Of a DNA stretch of 64,000 bases, positions 45,719-57,226 are shown piece after piece. The DNA lies in NCBI RefSeq assembly GCF_947179165.1, contig NC_077239.1:65633134-65697133 (forward strand), in the 5' to 3' direction. Every line of letters starts with the position of its first letter. Positions within the stretch are counted from its first letter, which is position 1. This DNA comes from Solanum dulcamara. Its lineage: Eukaryota; Streptophyta; Magnoliopsida; Solanales; Solanaceae. The notes beneath the pieces are model-generated. The model was not told the origin of the DNA and searched no databases. It was given only the letters and a program-made list of their open reading frames with translations. The position numbers and the translations under genes are program-made.

Positions 45719-47592
45719 AAAAATATAAATTGAACTACTTTTGGGATTTTATTCTTGAATTTTGGTTTTTGTTATGAATATTTTATTTTTGGATTTTGGT
45801 GAAGATTTTGGATTCTCACAATTGCTATTGTAAGTTCATGATTTCTCTTAACCTAAATATTATTGATTGTGATCATGTAATTATGAGTAGCTAATTCCAC
45901 AACTCGGGTTGTGGGAACCATAGAGAATTAGCGGCGTAGAACTTAATAAAAACTAATTATTGAATAGTGTGCATGCATATATTGTTTCTCCCTACGTTTT
46001 GATTGCTTTTTAAGGGTGGCCAACGTTAGAGCTCGCCTTATCCCTTCTTGCCGGATCAAAGAGATATCGGATGGGAAAAAGGATTAAGAAATGAGATTTA
46101 AGGCTAATTATCCTCATCTAATTTGCTTGAACCGATCAAGGGATAGCTATATCTGGGATCATTGGTAAGGGTTAGTAAAGAATACACTCGTAGACGGACC
46201 AAGTTGCGTAGTGAAATTCACTTATTTTTTGGATCAAAGACTTAGGTAAAATTAACTTATTGATTGTGCATGTAACACACTAGGAAAGGATTACTTATAA
46301 AAAAGGTCTACTTAGTTAAGGATTCGTGGGGAACACATAAAATATTGGTTTCACTTCATATTGATTTAAACCACATTAAACCGCTACTCTTGTTCGTTGA
46401 TGCTTGTTGTTGGAGTTGTTAATTAATTTTATAAAAATCCCCCCTTTCTTTATGAAAATAAATTGATTACTAAAATAAATAATAAATGATTAATCTAAAG
46501 TTTAAACTATATTCCTCGTGGGATCGACCCTAACCTTTGTTAGGTTCTATATTTGATCAACAATCGCTTGATACTTCTTAAGGGAGGTGTAATTTTAGAG
46601 TATCAATACTCTAGGTAGCCGCACTAATACCACACAATCCAGCCTTTGAATCACCCAATTTGGAGCTCAAGAACTCATGATATCACACTTTGAAACTTAA
46701 ACAAATAACTGAAATTTAAGTCTTAAAAGAACCCCTAGGGGTCACTAAAGAGTCCACCTAAAAAGGCGGGGTTCGCTTTAGCGACACAAGGTCAATGCTT
46801 AAGCGACACCCACCTAAATGGGCCCGGTCACTTTAGAAACATCCATGTCGCTTAAGAGACAATCAGTTTAGCGACCAGGGGTCGCTTTATATCCGACACC
46901 AAACTCATCTATATCAAATGAGTTTTAAAAAAGACCAAGTCTCCGACGGGGTGGTTGGGATTCTTTTTAAATCCCATGTGCACAAATATGCTATGATACC
47001 CCATCAAATTTGTGTTTTAGACTCAATGGCGCATTCAAAATTTCCATATGGGGTCATTTTAATGAAAAACAAATCCCACACCCAAATGTCATTCAAGCCA
47101 AATTCTATAATGGACTTCGAGATTAGACTGGAAGCCTCGAAAAGAGAAGGAAACGTCGTTCTAGACCAAACTTGACATTCTAAAACTAAGTGCACTGACC
47201 GAATTTTTATCCGAGTGCTTTTTCTAAGAATATTGACCAAAGTCAACCGTAGGCCAAATTTCAAAGGCTAAACCGCCAAATTGCCCTAAATTTGCACAGA
47301 TTGCCTTGATACTCGTACCAATCATGCCACTAGCCTAATTTGTCCATTCCGGAGTTGATAGAGCCATTAGAATTTCATACAGAGGTCATTTACTTGATGT
47401 TATGACCAAAGTCAACTTTTTAAGTTTTAAAGGCTCCAAACTAGGGAAACGGGCCTAAAATCCAAATGAACGACTAGGCAATTGAATAGTCAGTGTCATC
47501 AAGTCATAAATTACTTGGGCTCATTACAAGAATGCTCTAAACGACGAAAATGAGGCATTAAGATAAAAATGACCTAGAGGGTCATTACAACA

Positions 47593-50500
47593 TCCGCTAC
47601 TAAAAATGACTTTTGTCCACGAAAGTAAGAGTCTAGAAGTACCTGAAGGATCAAATAAGCCAAAGAACTGCTCATGCATCATCTACTCAATCTCCCAGGT
47701 ATCCTCCTCAACTGGACGGTGCCTCTAACATACCTTAACAATAGGAATGACTCTCGATTGCAGTTGCCTTATATATCTGGCTAGAATAGCCACCATCTTC
47801 TCTATAAAAGTCAAACGATCATCCAACTCAACTGAATTATATTAGAGCACATAAGACTATTCTAGAATATATCGGTGCAACATTAAAACATGGAAGACTT
47901 GGTGGATAACTAATAGCGCTGGAGGTAGCTATAACTCATAGGCAACCTCTCTAATTGTCCTCTAAATCTCAAATGATCATATATACCCGGGGCTGAGCTT
48001 GCCCCATCTTTCAAATCTCATCACCCCTTTCATGGGCGATACTCAGAGAAATACACGGTCACCACCTAAAAATCTCAACGGTCGACACCTGTGATCCATA
48101 TAACTCTAATCTCTACTCTGAGATATCCTGAGCCTATCCTAAATCACCCTCACATGATCCAAGGCCTTCTAAAGAAAATATGTACCACACGGCCTAGGAT
48201 CTGTAGACTCAAACCAACCAATCAAAGAGAGACAACTCTACCATATAAGGCTTTGAACGAGGTCATTTGAATGCTAGAGTGGTAGCTGTTGTTGTACACA
48301 AACTCTGCCAAGAGAAAGAACATGTCCTACTGACCCCCAAAATCCATAACATATGGCCGCAGTATATCCTCAAAGACCTAAATAGTGCACTCTGACTGAC
48401 CATCAATTTGTGGGTAAAATATTGTGCTTAGGTGAGCATGGGTGCCCAACTCCTCCTAAAAAGCCCTCCAAAAGATGGAAGTGAACTGTGAACCTAGATA
48501 TCAAATGATAGATACAAACACACCATGAAGACGAGTCACCTCCGAACATATATACGAGTCAACCTCTCAATACTGAAGGAAGTACGAATGGGAAGGAAGT
48601 ATGCTGACTTAGTTAATATATTCATGATGAGCCAGCTACTGTCAACACCTCTAGAATTTTGAGGCAAACCCACAATGAAGTCCATGGTTATACGCTTCCA
48701 CTTCTACTTCAAAATGGGTAATGTAGCACCCCCTTTGGGAGGATGCCACTTATGAAACAAAAGGTAGTTTTTTTAAAATCACAAATAGTCAACACTATTG
48801 CGGGTCCATAAAATATACAAAACTCGAACTAGTAGTTATTACAAACTATTATCTTCCTTTGTGCAAAATGACAAGCCAACATATAAACGCAGTACAAGCA
48901 TGACTTGAGTTAAAAGCACACTCCAAAATAGCAAAACTAGTCACCCTATTCAAGTTACAAGCATATAGTTTTGTTTTCACACCATATGTATCATGTACAA
49001 GTCCCCCAACATATTTACAAAAACTAGATACATATGCAGATATAATCTTCACAAGGTTTCCAAAAAGTCTACTCTAAATGGCCATCTTCATACCTCATCC
49101 CGCACATTACCTATGATAGAAAATAACTATCGCTAAGCATAAAGCTTAGTGGTGTAAAAACTTTGGGCTTGGATCCATTAAATTCTTCCACTCCCTGGTT
49201 CATCGCATGTGGCTCAATAAGGTAAAAGTAAGCCCAAGTGAACAAGTATATCAACGTATGGAATACAAGCCTTGAAGAGTTTAAAAATTAATATCAATAT
49301 TCGAAGGCTCAAGTATCGAGAAACTTATAATTCAATTCGAAAGAGTTGTCAAATAATCAATTTCGCCCAATAGGTATGTCATGCCTTTACACTAAACACA
49401 ATCAATATCAAGACGGACCGAAACCCCAAAATTAAGAAGGACCAAAGCCCATATCAAGAAGGGTCATCACCCAATATCAAGAGAATCAAGAACCATGTTG
49501 AAAGTGGCTTTCCACTCGTACTCGAGAATGGACGAAACCCCATCGTCAAGATGAAATGTAAATCCAAAGTCAAGATGAGCAAGATACGAATCGAGAGGCA
49601 TGCCAATATCGATGACAAGTCACCGTAATAAGAAGGACAAAGTCCCATCAAGAATGCAAAATGATCAAGCAATTTGTACAAGTGGGCGGTTTTGCACAAG
49701 TTTTGCAATACTTGAGATAATAATCATAACATAATGCAAGACAAAGAGTAAAGAAATAACCCATCAAGATACTTCAAATTTCAGAAAATAAAATATTCTA
49801 AGTTCAAGTTTATACACAAACCTTGGCGTTTTAGCATACAACAGGTTCTACCACAACTCGAGGAGCTCACTTTTCCTCTGCCATATACCAACCAAAATCT
49901 ACTTCTTCAAACAGTACCTATTAGCTTGTATAAGCACATATACTCCTTAAATACATAATAAAATATCTACTTAAGTTTAAGAGTCTCATCATATTGAAAC
50001 TAAACATGAAATTAATAAAAATCAGCCCAAACTATTCAAACCGAAATTCTGGACAACTTACTATCTTATATTGTTGCTCAGTTTCAAAGGGGTAAATAGG
50101 GGAAATAGGCTTTGTGGCCTCAATGAAAGTTATAGAAATGTGTCTTAGAGGCACATACAATTTTAAATCACCCCTACAATAATTATGTATAAAATGATAT
50201 GCCCAAAATACCAACAGCTGTCCATGTAGGATTTCTAAAATAAAATTTGGGCATCACTTCCCCTATACTTCATCACCCTTTTTCGAGCAGCTAAATGGAA
50301 AAATGGGTTTCCGAGCCTAAATAAAAGTTATAGCTCTATGAAATATATTTCCAAAACATCTTGAATCACTAGAAACAGAGCTTTACACAAGGAGTTATAT
50401 TAATATTACTATAGTAGTCATATCCAAAATTGGGTTTGCTACCAAGTACAAAAACCTCCTCGCTGCCCCAACTATAGATTTTACGTTATTAAACACTTAC

Positions 50501-52100
50501 TTTTGATCGAAGAACACCTTAGATAATTAATTGATGGAACGAAATCGGAGGGCTTACCTTTCTTCCTTGTTGCTGCTGTAGGTACTCTCTCTTATTCTCT
50601 AAGTTTTTCCTCTCTAATTTTTAAGTGTAAGACTGAACAATGACTTCTTAGTCATCTTAACATGTATATATATGCTCCCTTAAAGTGTGACATATGGAAA
50701 CCCCCAGGGGTGACACATGTCCAGCCCCTAGGGCGCCACCTCATCTATGCGCCCAATCCAAAGCTGCCACGTGGAAGCATGGGGTCCACCCCAAGTAGGT
50801 GCATCACCTACTTGTTTCAAGTAGGTGCTACGCCTTTTTCCTTCTTCTGTGGGTTCGTAATCTCGTCTTACTTTAGGAACTATGTAATCCTTGCTACCTA
50901 AGCTCGATGTGTACTCAAGTAGCTTTACGTAAGACATCCCAATCAATAGCTTATGTAGAACTTCATAGATAACGTGGATCATCTGGCAATCCTTTAGAAA
51001 AACCATAAAAAGAAATTGGGGTGTTACAGGTAATATCTGAAACTCACCACTAGGCCTCAAATGCTTGGCCTTCCCCTACTAGCAACACAAATAACCAGAC
51101 ACATAGTCTGAGATGTCTCTCCTTATACCTCTCTACTAGTACTGCTACCTCAGATCACGATAGATATTAGTTGTGCTCAGATGGATGGAATATCTTGAAT
51201 CATGGGCCTCGTTAAGAATCAATTGAATCATACCCCCAACTAACTAAACACATAATCGAATGGCGAATCTTAAAACCTCATATGATTCTAAAGTAGCCTG
51301 ACCAGTATCACCTCCCAACACCTTATCTTTGAGTGCCACAAAGAGTCATCCTCAAACTTACGACCACAGATCTAATATAGAAAAGATGACTGAACCCCAC
51401 ATGGTCTAATACTCGTCTAGAATCTAAAATATCAAGTCAAATCATTTGGTTAGCTAAGGACTGGATGTCTAAACCCAACGATCTCTCCAAAATAGAAAGA
51501 AAGGCTAGACTACCCATACTCACTGCCTTCAGGCTCAAGGTGTCCGCTACTATATTTGCTTTGCCCAAATGGTAAGAATAGAGAGGTCATAATCCTTTAG
51601 GAGATCAATCCACTGAAGTTGCCTCGAATTACGATCCCTCTAGCTCATAATGTACTGAACGCTCCTATGATCAATGTAGATCTCACAATGGACTCCTTAT
51701 TGATAGTGCCTCTAGATCTTAAGCAGGAAAACTACCGCTGCCAACTCTAAGACATGGTTGGAGTAGTTGCGCTCATGCAACTTAAGTTAACTCAATGCAT
51801 ATTCTATAACCCGATCTTGCTACATCAATACACAATCCAAATCAATGCCAGAGGAGTCACAATATATTGTGAAGCCCTCGCCCTCAACTGGAAGAGTTAG
51901 AACAAAAGCGATGGTAAGCAACTCCATAAGCCTCCAAAAGCTCATCTAACACTCCTCCAACCATACAAAAGGAACATCCAGGCGAGTCAATTGAGTCAAT
52001 GAGGATGCAATAGTAGAAAAGCCCCCAACAAAGCATCTATAGTAACTCACTAACCCGACGAATCTATGAACCTCAATAATAGAAATAGGCATTTCCAAAT
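47593..52100 (-). pseudogene. RNase H-integrase-chromodomain region of element D, split by solo LTR G
   Basis: The remains lie at 51034-52100 and 47593-48716 and are heavily broken by stops. Near the left end the minus strand reads RPVEEDTWEIE, the conserved core of the chromodomain found at the end of chromovirus integrases. Removing G (48722-51028 plus one ggtaa) joins the two halves. RNase H and the zinc-binding head are only weakly readable between 51034 and 52100. No functional enzyme can be encoded. Confidence 0.6.
48722..51028 (-). mobile_element. Solo LTR G (Ty3/gypsy), 2.3 kb
   Basis: On the plus strand it runs from tgtagcaccccc to ggggtgttaca; on the minus strand it starts tgtaacacccc, so it lies in minus orientation. 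The perfect duplication ggtaa flanks it (48717-48721 and 51029-51033). No internal domain is present. It resembles the LTR of element F at 63277-64000, sharing words such as actaagcataaagcttagtgg, and the promoter-proximal part of solo LTR C in reverse. Confidence 0.9.
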
Positions 52101-52972
52101 CTTAAATAGCCTCAATCTTTGCCGGATCAACCATAATACCCTCTGTGGATACCACATGCCCCAAAAATGCTACAGACTCAAGCCAAAACTTGCATTTTGA
52201 GAACTTAGCATAAAACCATTGATCTCTCAAAGTCTGGAGCGCTATCCTCAAATGCTTCTCATGATCACTCCATATACGCGAGTATACCAATATGTCATTA
52301 ATGAAGAAAATGGCAAAAGAATCAAGGTATAGCCTGAACACTCAAGTCATCAAGTCCATGAAGGCGACAAGGGTATTGGTCAACCCAAAAGACATCATAA
52401 AGAAGTCATAGTGGCTGTAACGAGTTCTACATGTGGTCTTAAGGATGTCCCTGCCCTAATCCTTAGTTGACGGTAATCGGATCTCAAGTCTATCTTAGAA
52501 AATACCACGACACCCTGAATCTGATCAAATAAATCATCAATGCGAGGCATGGGGTAATGTTCTTCACCGTTACCTTATTCAGCTGCCTATAGTTAATGCA
52601 CATCCTCATAGTGTTATCTATCTTCTTCATAAATAGAATAAGAGAACCCCAAGGCAACACACTTGAATAGATGAACCCCTTACCTAGGGGGTCCTCAAGC
52701 TGAACATTGAGCTCCTTGAGCTCTGCAGGTGTCATCCAATAAAGTGGAATAAAAATCGTATGCATTCCTAGATCCAAGTCTATGGAAAAATCAATATCAC
52801 ACTCTAGGGGAAGGCCTGGTAGGTCCATAGGGAATATATTCATAAAATCTCTAACCATAAGAACTGAGTCAACTGAAGAGACCTCTTTACTGACATCACA
52901 CACATAGGCCAAGTAAGTTGTATAACCAGAAGCAATGAACCACCGAGCCCACATAAAAGAGATAATCCCCAT
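52100..52972 (-). pseudogene. Reverse transcriptase of element D (broken)
   Basis: Piece 52972-52490 starts in the protease-RT linker ([13 protein letters not shown]) and covers [17 protein letters not shown] and MCINYRQLN (Asn for the Asp of DYRxLN). Piece 52341-52102 has [14 protein letters not shown], where Asn replaces the first catalytic Asp of FIDD, then [20 protein letters not shown] frame break separates them. Loss of the catalytic Asp alone would abolish polymerase activity. Confidence 0.8.
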
Positions 52973-52979
52973 CGATGTG

Positions 52980-53480
52980 TGATTGTAAGCACCCTACTAC
53001 AAAACTGGAGGAATGCCAATCATGGATAAGGTAATAGTCTTGGCATAGCAATCCAAGACTGCATAGTAAGGGGATAACCAATCCATGCCCAGAATCATAT
53101 CAAAGTCTAGTATATCTCACAAAATAAGGTCAAATCTAGTATCATAACCCTGGATGTTCACTATCCAAGACCACAACACCTGATCTACTAGTAAAGACTC
53201 ATCCACCGAGGTCAAAACATGAATCAGCTTTGCCAAGGACTCAGACCTCATACCCAATCGAGGAGCATAATAGATAGATACATACAAAAACATGGATCCT
53301 GGATCAAATAAATATGCTGCAGGCTGGTGGAATAATAGAAGCGCACCTATAATAACATCGTCGAATGACTCAACCTCTGCCCTCGCTGGAGCTACATAGA
53401 AATAGACCTGAGCACCTCTACTCGATATATCTGACCTACAACCTAGCCTGCCTCCCTGTGCTCTACCTTTAACACCCTAT
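52980..53480 (-). pseudogene. Protease region of element D (degraded)
   Basis: Minus-strand frames between gag and RT show scattered protease-like words: a FDPGS(M)FLYVS-like motif near 53300 and an (I)LGMDWL-like motif near 53060-53090. Stops break it into short pieces. The assignment rests mainly on position and on these two motifs. Confidence 0.5.
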
Positions 53481-53549
53481 CGGTTGGCCCGACAATCCTG
53501 ATCCTAAACTCTACCTTTAATTAGATGAGGCACTACTGTCACTGGTCTG

Positions 53550-54772
53550 AATATTGGGGGAGATGGTACAATCACCCCTCGCCCTCTCCAAGGAAACTCT
53601 CAGGACTAATGTCTAAGCTTCTATAATCATAGTATCCCTGAGAAGATCGACTTGCAATAATACAACCACCACGGCCCGAAGAACCTGCATCTGATCCTCT
53701 TGAAATATGGATCATTCTAGGACCACCTTACTGATGTTGGTTGCCCTCAGAAGTAGCTAATACCTCCTAAATAGGCCGGCTAGACTGAACCTGCTGAAAT
53801 CTCTTGCAAGGTCTATCATAAGATCCCTCCCTTTAGTTTGGGACCCTTTGTAGCTGCCCTGATAGCAAAGCCTTTTATCATTTACTCCTTGGGACTCATG
53901 ATGAATATGCTCCATATATCGAGCATGGTTGGCCATATCAAGAAATGAATGGCCTGCTGAAGCTAGATACTTCGTGTCAACCCTCAATCTGTATCATCAC
54001 CCACCACAAAGCAACAAACTCTCTCCTTTTTTATGGGTAAGATCGTGGTAGCATTACGGGAAAACTAATGGAACCTTGCCTTTACTCTAAAATGGTCATG
54101 GAGCCTTGCTCCAACCTAGAGAACTGATCACGAAGCTTGTCTTTAATTCTCTGTGTTATTAATTAGGCCAAGAAAGCTTCATAAAACTTATCCCAAGATA
54201 TAAGAGGTGACCTAACTGGCTTAGATTACAAATACGAGCACCATAACTGCCTGACAGCCCCACAAAACTAGTGTGTCATGAAGTCATCTCCTTTCAACTG
54301 CACGAGGCCTAAGGACTGAAGCTACTCCTGGCATGTAGTCAATAAATTTTTGGGCGTCCTCCCAATCTCCCCAGTAAATATCAGTGGTGGCAGTCTCTAA
54401 AATACCTCGAGCATCTTTTGCTTGTGCAGTGGCATGACCCCATTATTTAAAATCTGGCTGTGCGGCCACATAAGTTGGTAGTGGCTGAACCTCTAAGGCT
54501 ACTATTGTAGGCTGACCCTGTGATGCTGGGGTTAGAGCTGGAGATGGTGCCTGCCTTATCTCACCTATAGCCACTAATATCTGGGCGAGTATGGCATGAA
54601 GCTATGGTGCTGCAGTTGGTGCGGGTGGTGGTTGGGTTGGTCCCGACCCTATCGACTGTGGAGGTAAAAATATTACTTGAGGCTCCTTTTCAGGCTCTAA
54701 TAGGTCATTGATGCCACCCTCACATGACCCCAGTGCATCATCCCCAACCACAATGCCTCGCGTGTGAGCCAT
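53550..54772 (-). pseudogene. gag of element D (broken)
   Basis: The probable start at 54772 encodes MAHTRGIVVGDDALG, then an acidic and Pro-rich N-terminus (PPPAPTAAP). The central gag domain is broken by stops. Piece 53987-53757 (MRVDTKYLASAGHSFLDM) is homologous to 59172-59375 in element E, which confirms that the two are the same family. Confidence 0.7.
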
Positions 54773-54962
54773 CCTACCAAAGAGTGAAAAAAGTAAGATT
54801 TCAAGGAACCAATAAGACATATATTACATGACAGTGAAATAAAAAGGGAAGTCTTCCTAACGACATCATGTAGCCTCCCATAGATAAGTTACGAACATCT
54901 TTGCACCGATTTGTAAGACTATACTAGATATTATCTCTAATAATTGAGATCGATGAACCTGG

Positions 54963-54976
54963 GGTTCTGATGTCAA
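54963..54976 (-). other. Primer-binding site of element D
   Basis: On the minus strand ttgacatcagaacc starts two bases after the LTR terminus. It is a decayed tRNA-Met-type primer site; element E has the cleaner form ttgatatcagagc in the same place. Confidence 0.65.
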
Positions 54977-54978
54977 CT

Positions 54979-57226
54979 TGTCACAAACCAATTTTTCACG
55001 CCATAATGGCACCTACTATTATCCACCAGTAGATAAGCCAAACCGTAATCCAGAACACCTAGTAATGGGTTTAAGAGTAGAAACTAAACAAAAATATACA
55101 ATTCTAATATAAAAAAGGGATAAGCAGAAGTCAAGCCAAAAAAAATATATACAATTAATCTTCATAAAAATGTGGAAGTCACTAGTACAAAGGTGACTAA
55201 ACCAAAAGAGTACAAGTCTAAAAAGTGGACCACAGAAACAAGACTTGTCTCAAAGACAAAAGACTAGTCATATATATACAAATATAGAGACTGGATCAAT
55301 ACAAAACACCAAGTGCTCATCCTTATCTCCGGATCAGACTGATGCAAGCTCAAATTAATGTTGGCCACTCAAGATCAAACCTACATAACGAAAATGGATA
55401 CATAGTAGAGTATGAGTACCAAATAATAGGTACCTATTAGGAATCATAGGCCGATTGAGCTTGGAAAGTTAAAGCAATATGAAAAGGAGGAATATGACTA
55501 AACAAGGTCAAGAGCAGAAGCCTAAAGTAATGTAATGAAATCTAATGCACACGAGTATAGAAAAGATCCTAACTAAAGTAATCTACAAGATAACTCACCT
55601 AACTAGACCCTATAAGCCCATAAGGTACACTAATGCACAAGTTTAAATAAAAACCCGAATAGGCCCCCATAAGCCCAATTGGTACACAGAATAGCTACAA
55701 CTACAAGAATTGAATCTGAGAACCCAAGACCAAAGAATGTAGAACCAGAACCTGAAACTGAATAAATAGAATATGTAAAGATGGAACTCAGACCTGTAAC
55801 CAAATACTCTTTATAAGGATCCGAATGATCGAGGTTGGACCTCTAATCGGATACTCTTCAAAAGTGATGATGCAGTTAAGGTCAAAGATTGAACCTGGAT
55901 GCCTAACAAAAGTACCAAATATATCTATAATAAATGCTCCCAACGTTCCATAGTCATTGATTTTTGTGGAATGCCGTCCACTCTTATCTAATCAATTAAC
56001 CTATCTGAGTTTATTCCCAAACCAGTCTTGAATGTAGAACGTACTCGGTATCACTGTGAAAATTATAGAGCGACAAAATTAGGAAAGTAAGGATACAGTA
56101 TCATTGGAGCAAGCATATTGCCTAACTAAATCCCAAACTATCAAACTCAAGTCTTCTAGTCCACAGGGATCTAAGCCGGTCAAGCAGCGTTGGGGCAAAA
56201 CAAAGGCCTATCGAGTTTGAATTATGTATTTCTAAGGCAAGTACTAGTTAAACCCAGACTAAGGCCAAATATTCTCCAAATAGACCATAAACAAGTGTAC
56301 AATTACACCAAAAGGTAAAGATGATCAACAAATGCAAGATGCTCACAAGTACCTGATAAAATCTTGAAATAGGCCTAATGCTTGATTTTTGAACATCTAT
56401 GCATGAATCAATCATTACCCAACCTGAAATCCAACTAATTAACAAGAAATCGCATTTCAAGCTCAATCTAAACAAAGGGAATTCATAGCTTACTTGTAGG
56501 CCAATTACATGCACTTCAAAATCACTAGATTGGAGCTTTCCTCTTTCGAATGGTCTCCAAATGCTGCCACACTATCAAATATAGGTACACAACAATAACA
56601 TGGTCATTTTGACATTAAAAGTACTAAAATCGGAGACGAACCAATTTTATTATCAAAAATAGAAATATGGGACCCGCTCCAATAATTTCAGAATTAACTC
56701 TATGAAAAGCTCCTAAATACCACTCCAAACTTGTGTCCCAAAATAGAATACAATTTGGGGCTCAGAACAGCAAGAATAAAGGCATGCAATAATTTCACCA
56801 TCAAAGCTAAGAAACACAAACATAACAACAACTAATTTATGAAATGTACCTCGAATGAAGCCTCGCCTACACTTTTCAAACACTCTACTAGGTAGCCACA
56901 CTAATTCCACAAAGCTTAGCATTTGAATCACCCAATTTGGAGCTCTAGAACTCAAGATATCACACTTTGAAACTTAACCAAATAATTGAAATTCAGGTCT
57001 TAAAAGAACCCTAGGGTGCTAAAGAGACCACCTTAAAATGGTGGGTTCGCTTTAGCGACAAGCCAGTTCCTTAAGCGACACCTCTCACTAAAGCGACCCG
57101 GCCCCTCTGGTCGCTTGGCATTATCTAAGTCTCCAACGGGGTTCTCAGGATTTGTTAGGATTCTCAAGAATGCAAACGTACTATGCTACCCTACGAAATT
57201 CAACATTTCAGACTCAACGGTTCATT
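54979..57226 (-). repeat. 5' LTR of element D, truncated at the right
   Basis: The inner terminus is tgtcacaaacc on the plus strand. It matches the split 3' LTR until about 57222, where it runs into an inverted copy belonging to element E. The palindrome-rich part (57040-57120, ttcgctttagcgac) is present. Roughly 600-700 bp of the outer end is missing compared with the left LTR. Confidence 0.8.

Larger units (their letters stand above)
24974..46605 (+). mobile_element. Element A: Athila-like Ty3/gypsy retrotransposon, interrupted by element B
   Basis: The LTRs start tgatgtac and end atatca/tatca. The perfect 5-bp duplication atact flanks the element (24969-24973 and 46606-46610), and the joined flanks restore D's LTR. 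Order: 5' LTR, primer site, gag, protease, RT, RNase H, integrase, long spacer, env-like ORF, 3' LTR. Removing B (37219-45718) leaves about 13.1 kb. The tRNA-Asp-type primer site, the integrase C-terminus pattern and the extra ORF after pol all fit the Athila lineage. Many stops and frameshifts show it is dead. LTR differences near the ends are roughly a tenth of sites by eye, so the insertion is not recent. Confidence 0.9.
36697..46605 (+). repeat. 3' LTR of element A, interrupted by element B
   Basis: The left part (36697-37218) matches the 5' LTR from its start to about 25480. The right part (45719-46605) matches it from about 25660 to its end. About 180 bp of LTR between the two points is missing, in addition to the inserted element B. 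The LTR ends agtatca and is followed by the target duplication atact. Confidence 0.85.
20959..47592 (-). repeat. 3' LTR of element D, split by nested insertions
   Basis: LTR pieces lie at 20959-22645, 24914-24973 and 46611-47592. They match, in order, the 5' LTR of D at 55213-57226. The left terminus is missing about 234 bp compared with that copy. The right end (…cattacaaca, minus strand TGTTGTAATGACC) is next to a decayed polypurine tract at 47593-47605. The restored length would be about 3.0 kb. This copy holds about 70 bp near 21545-21615 that the other LTR of D lacks. The gaps are filled by a hAT element and by element A. Confidence 0.8.
47593..57226 (-). mobile_element. Element D: chromovirus-like Ty3/gypsy, internal region and 5' LTR
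   Basis: From right to left: truncated 5' LTR (54979-57226), primer site (54963-54976), gag, protease, RT, RNase H, integrase with a chromodomain-like tail, then the 3' LTR (see the entry starting at 20959). Both outer LTR ends are lost, so the original target duplication cannot be read. It is the host of the hAT element, element A and solo LTR G, so it is the oldest datable layer. Frequent stops in all frames agree with that. Confidence 0.85.

Noticed and set aside
46918..47175. An 85-codon ORF between elements A and D
   Set aside because: It is inside the D LTR. The corresponding place in the other LTR (57110-57226) does not keep the frame.
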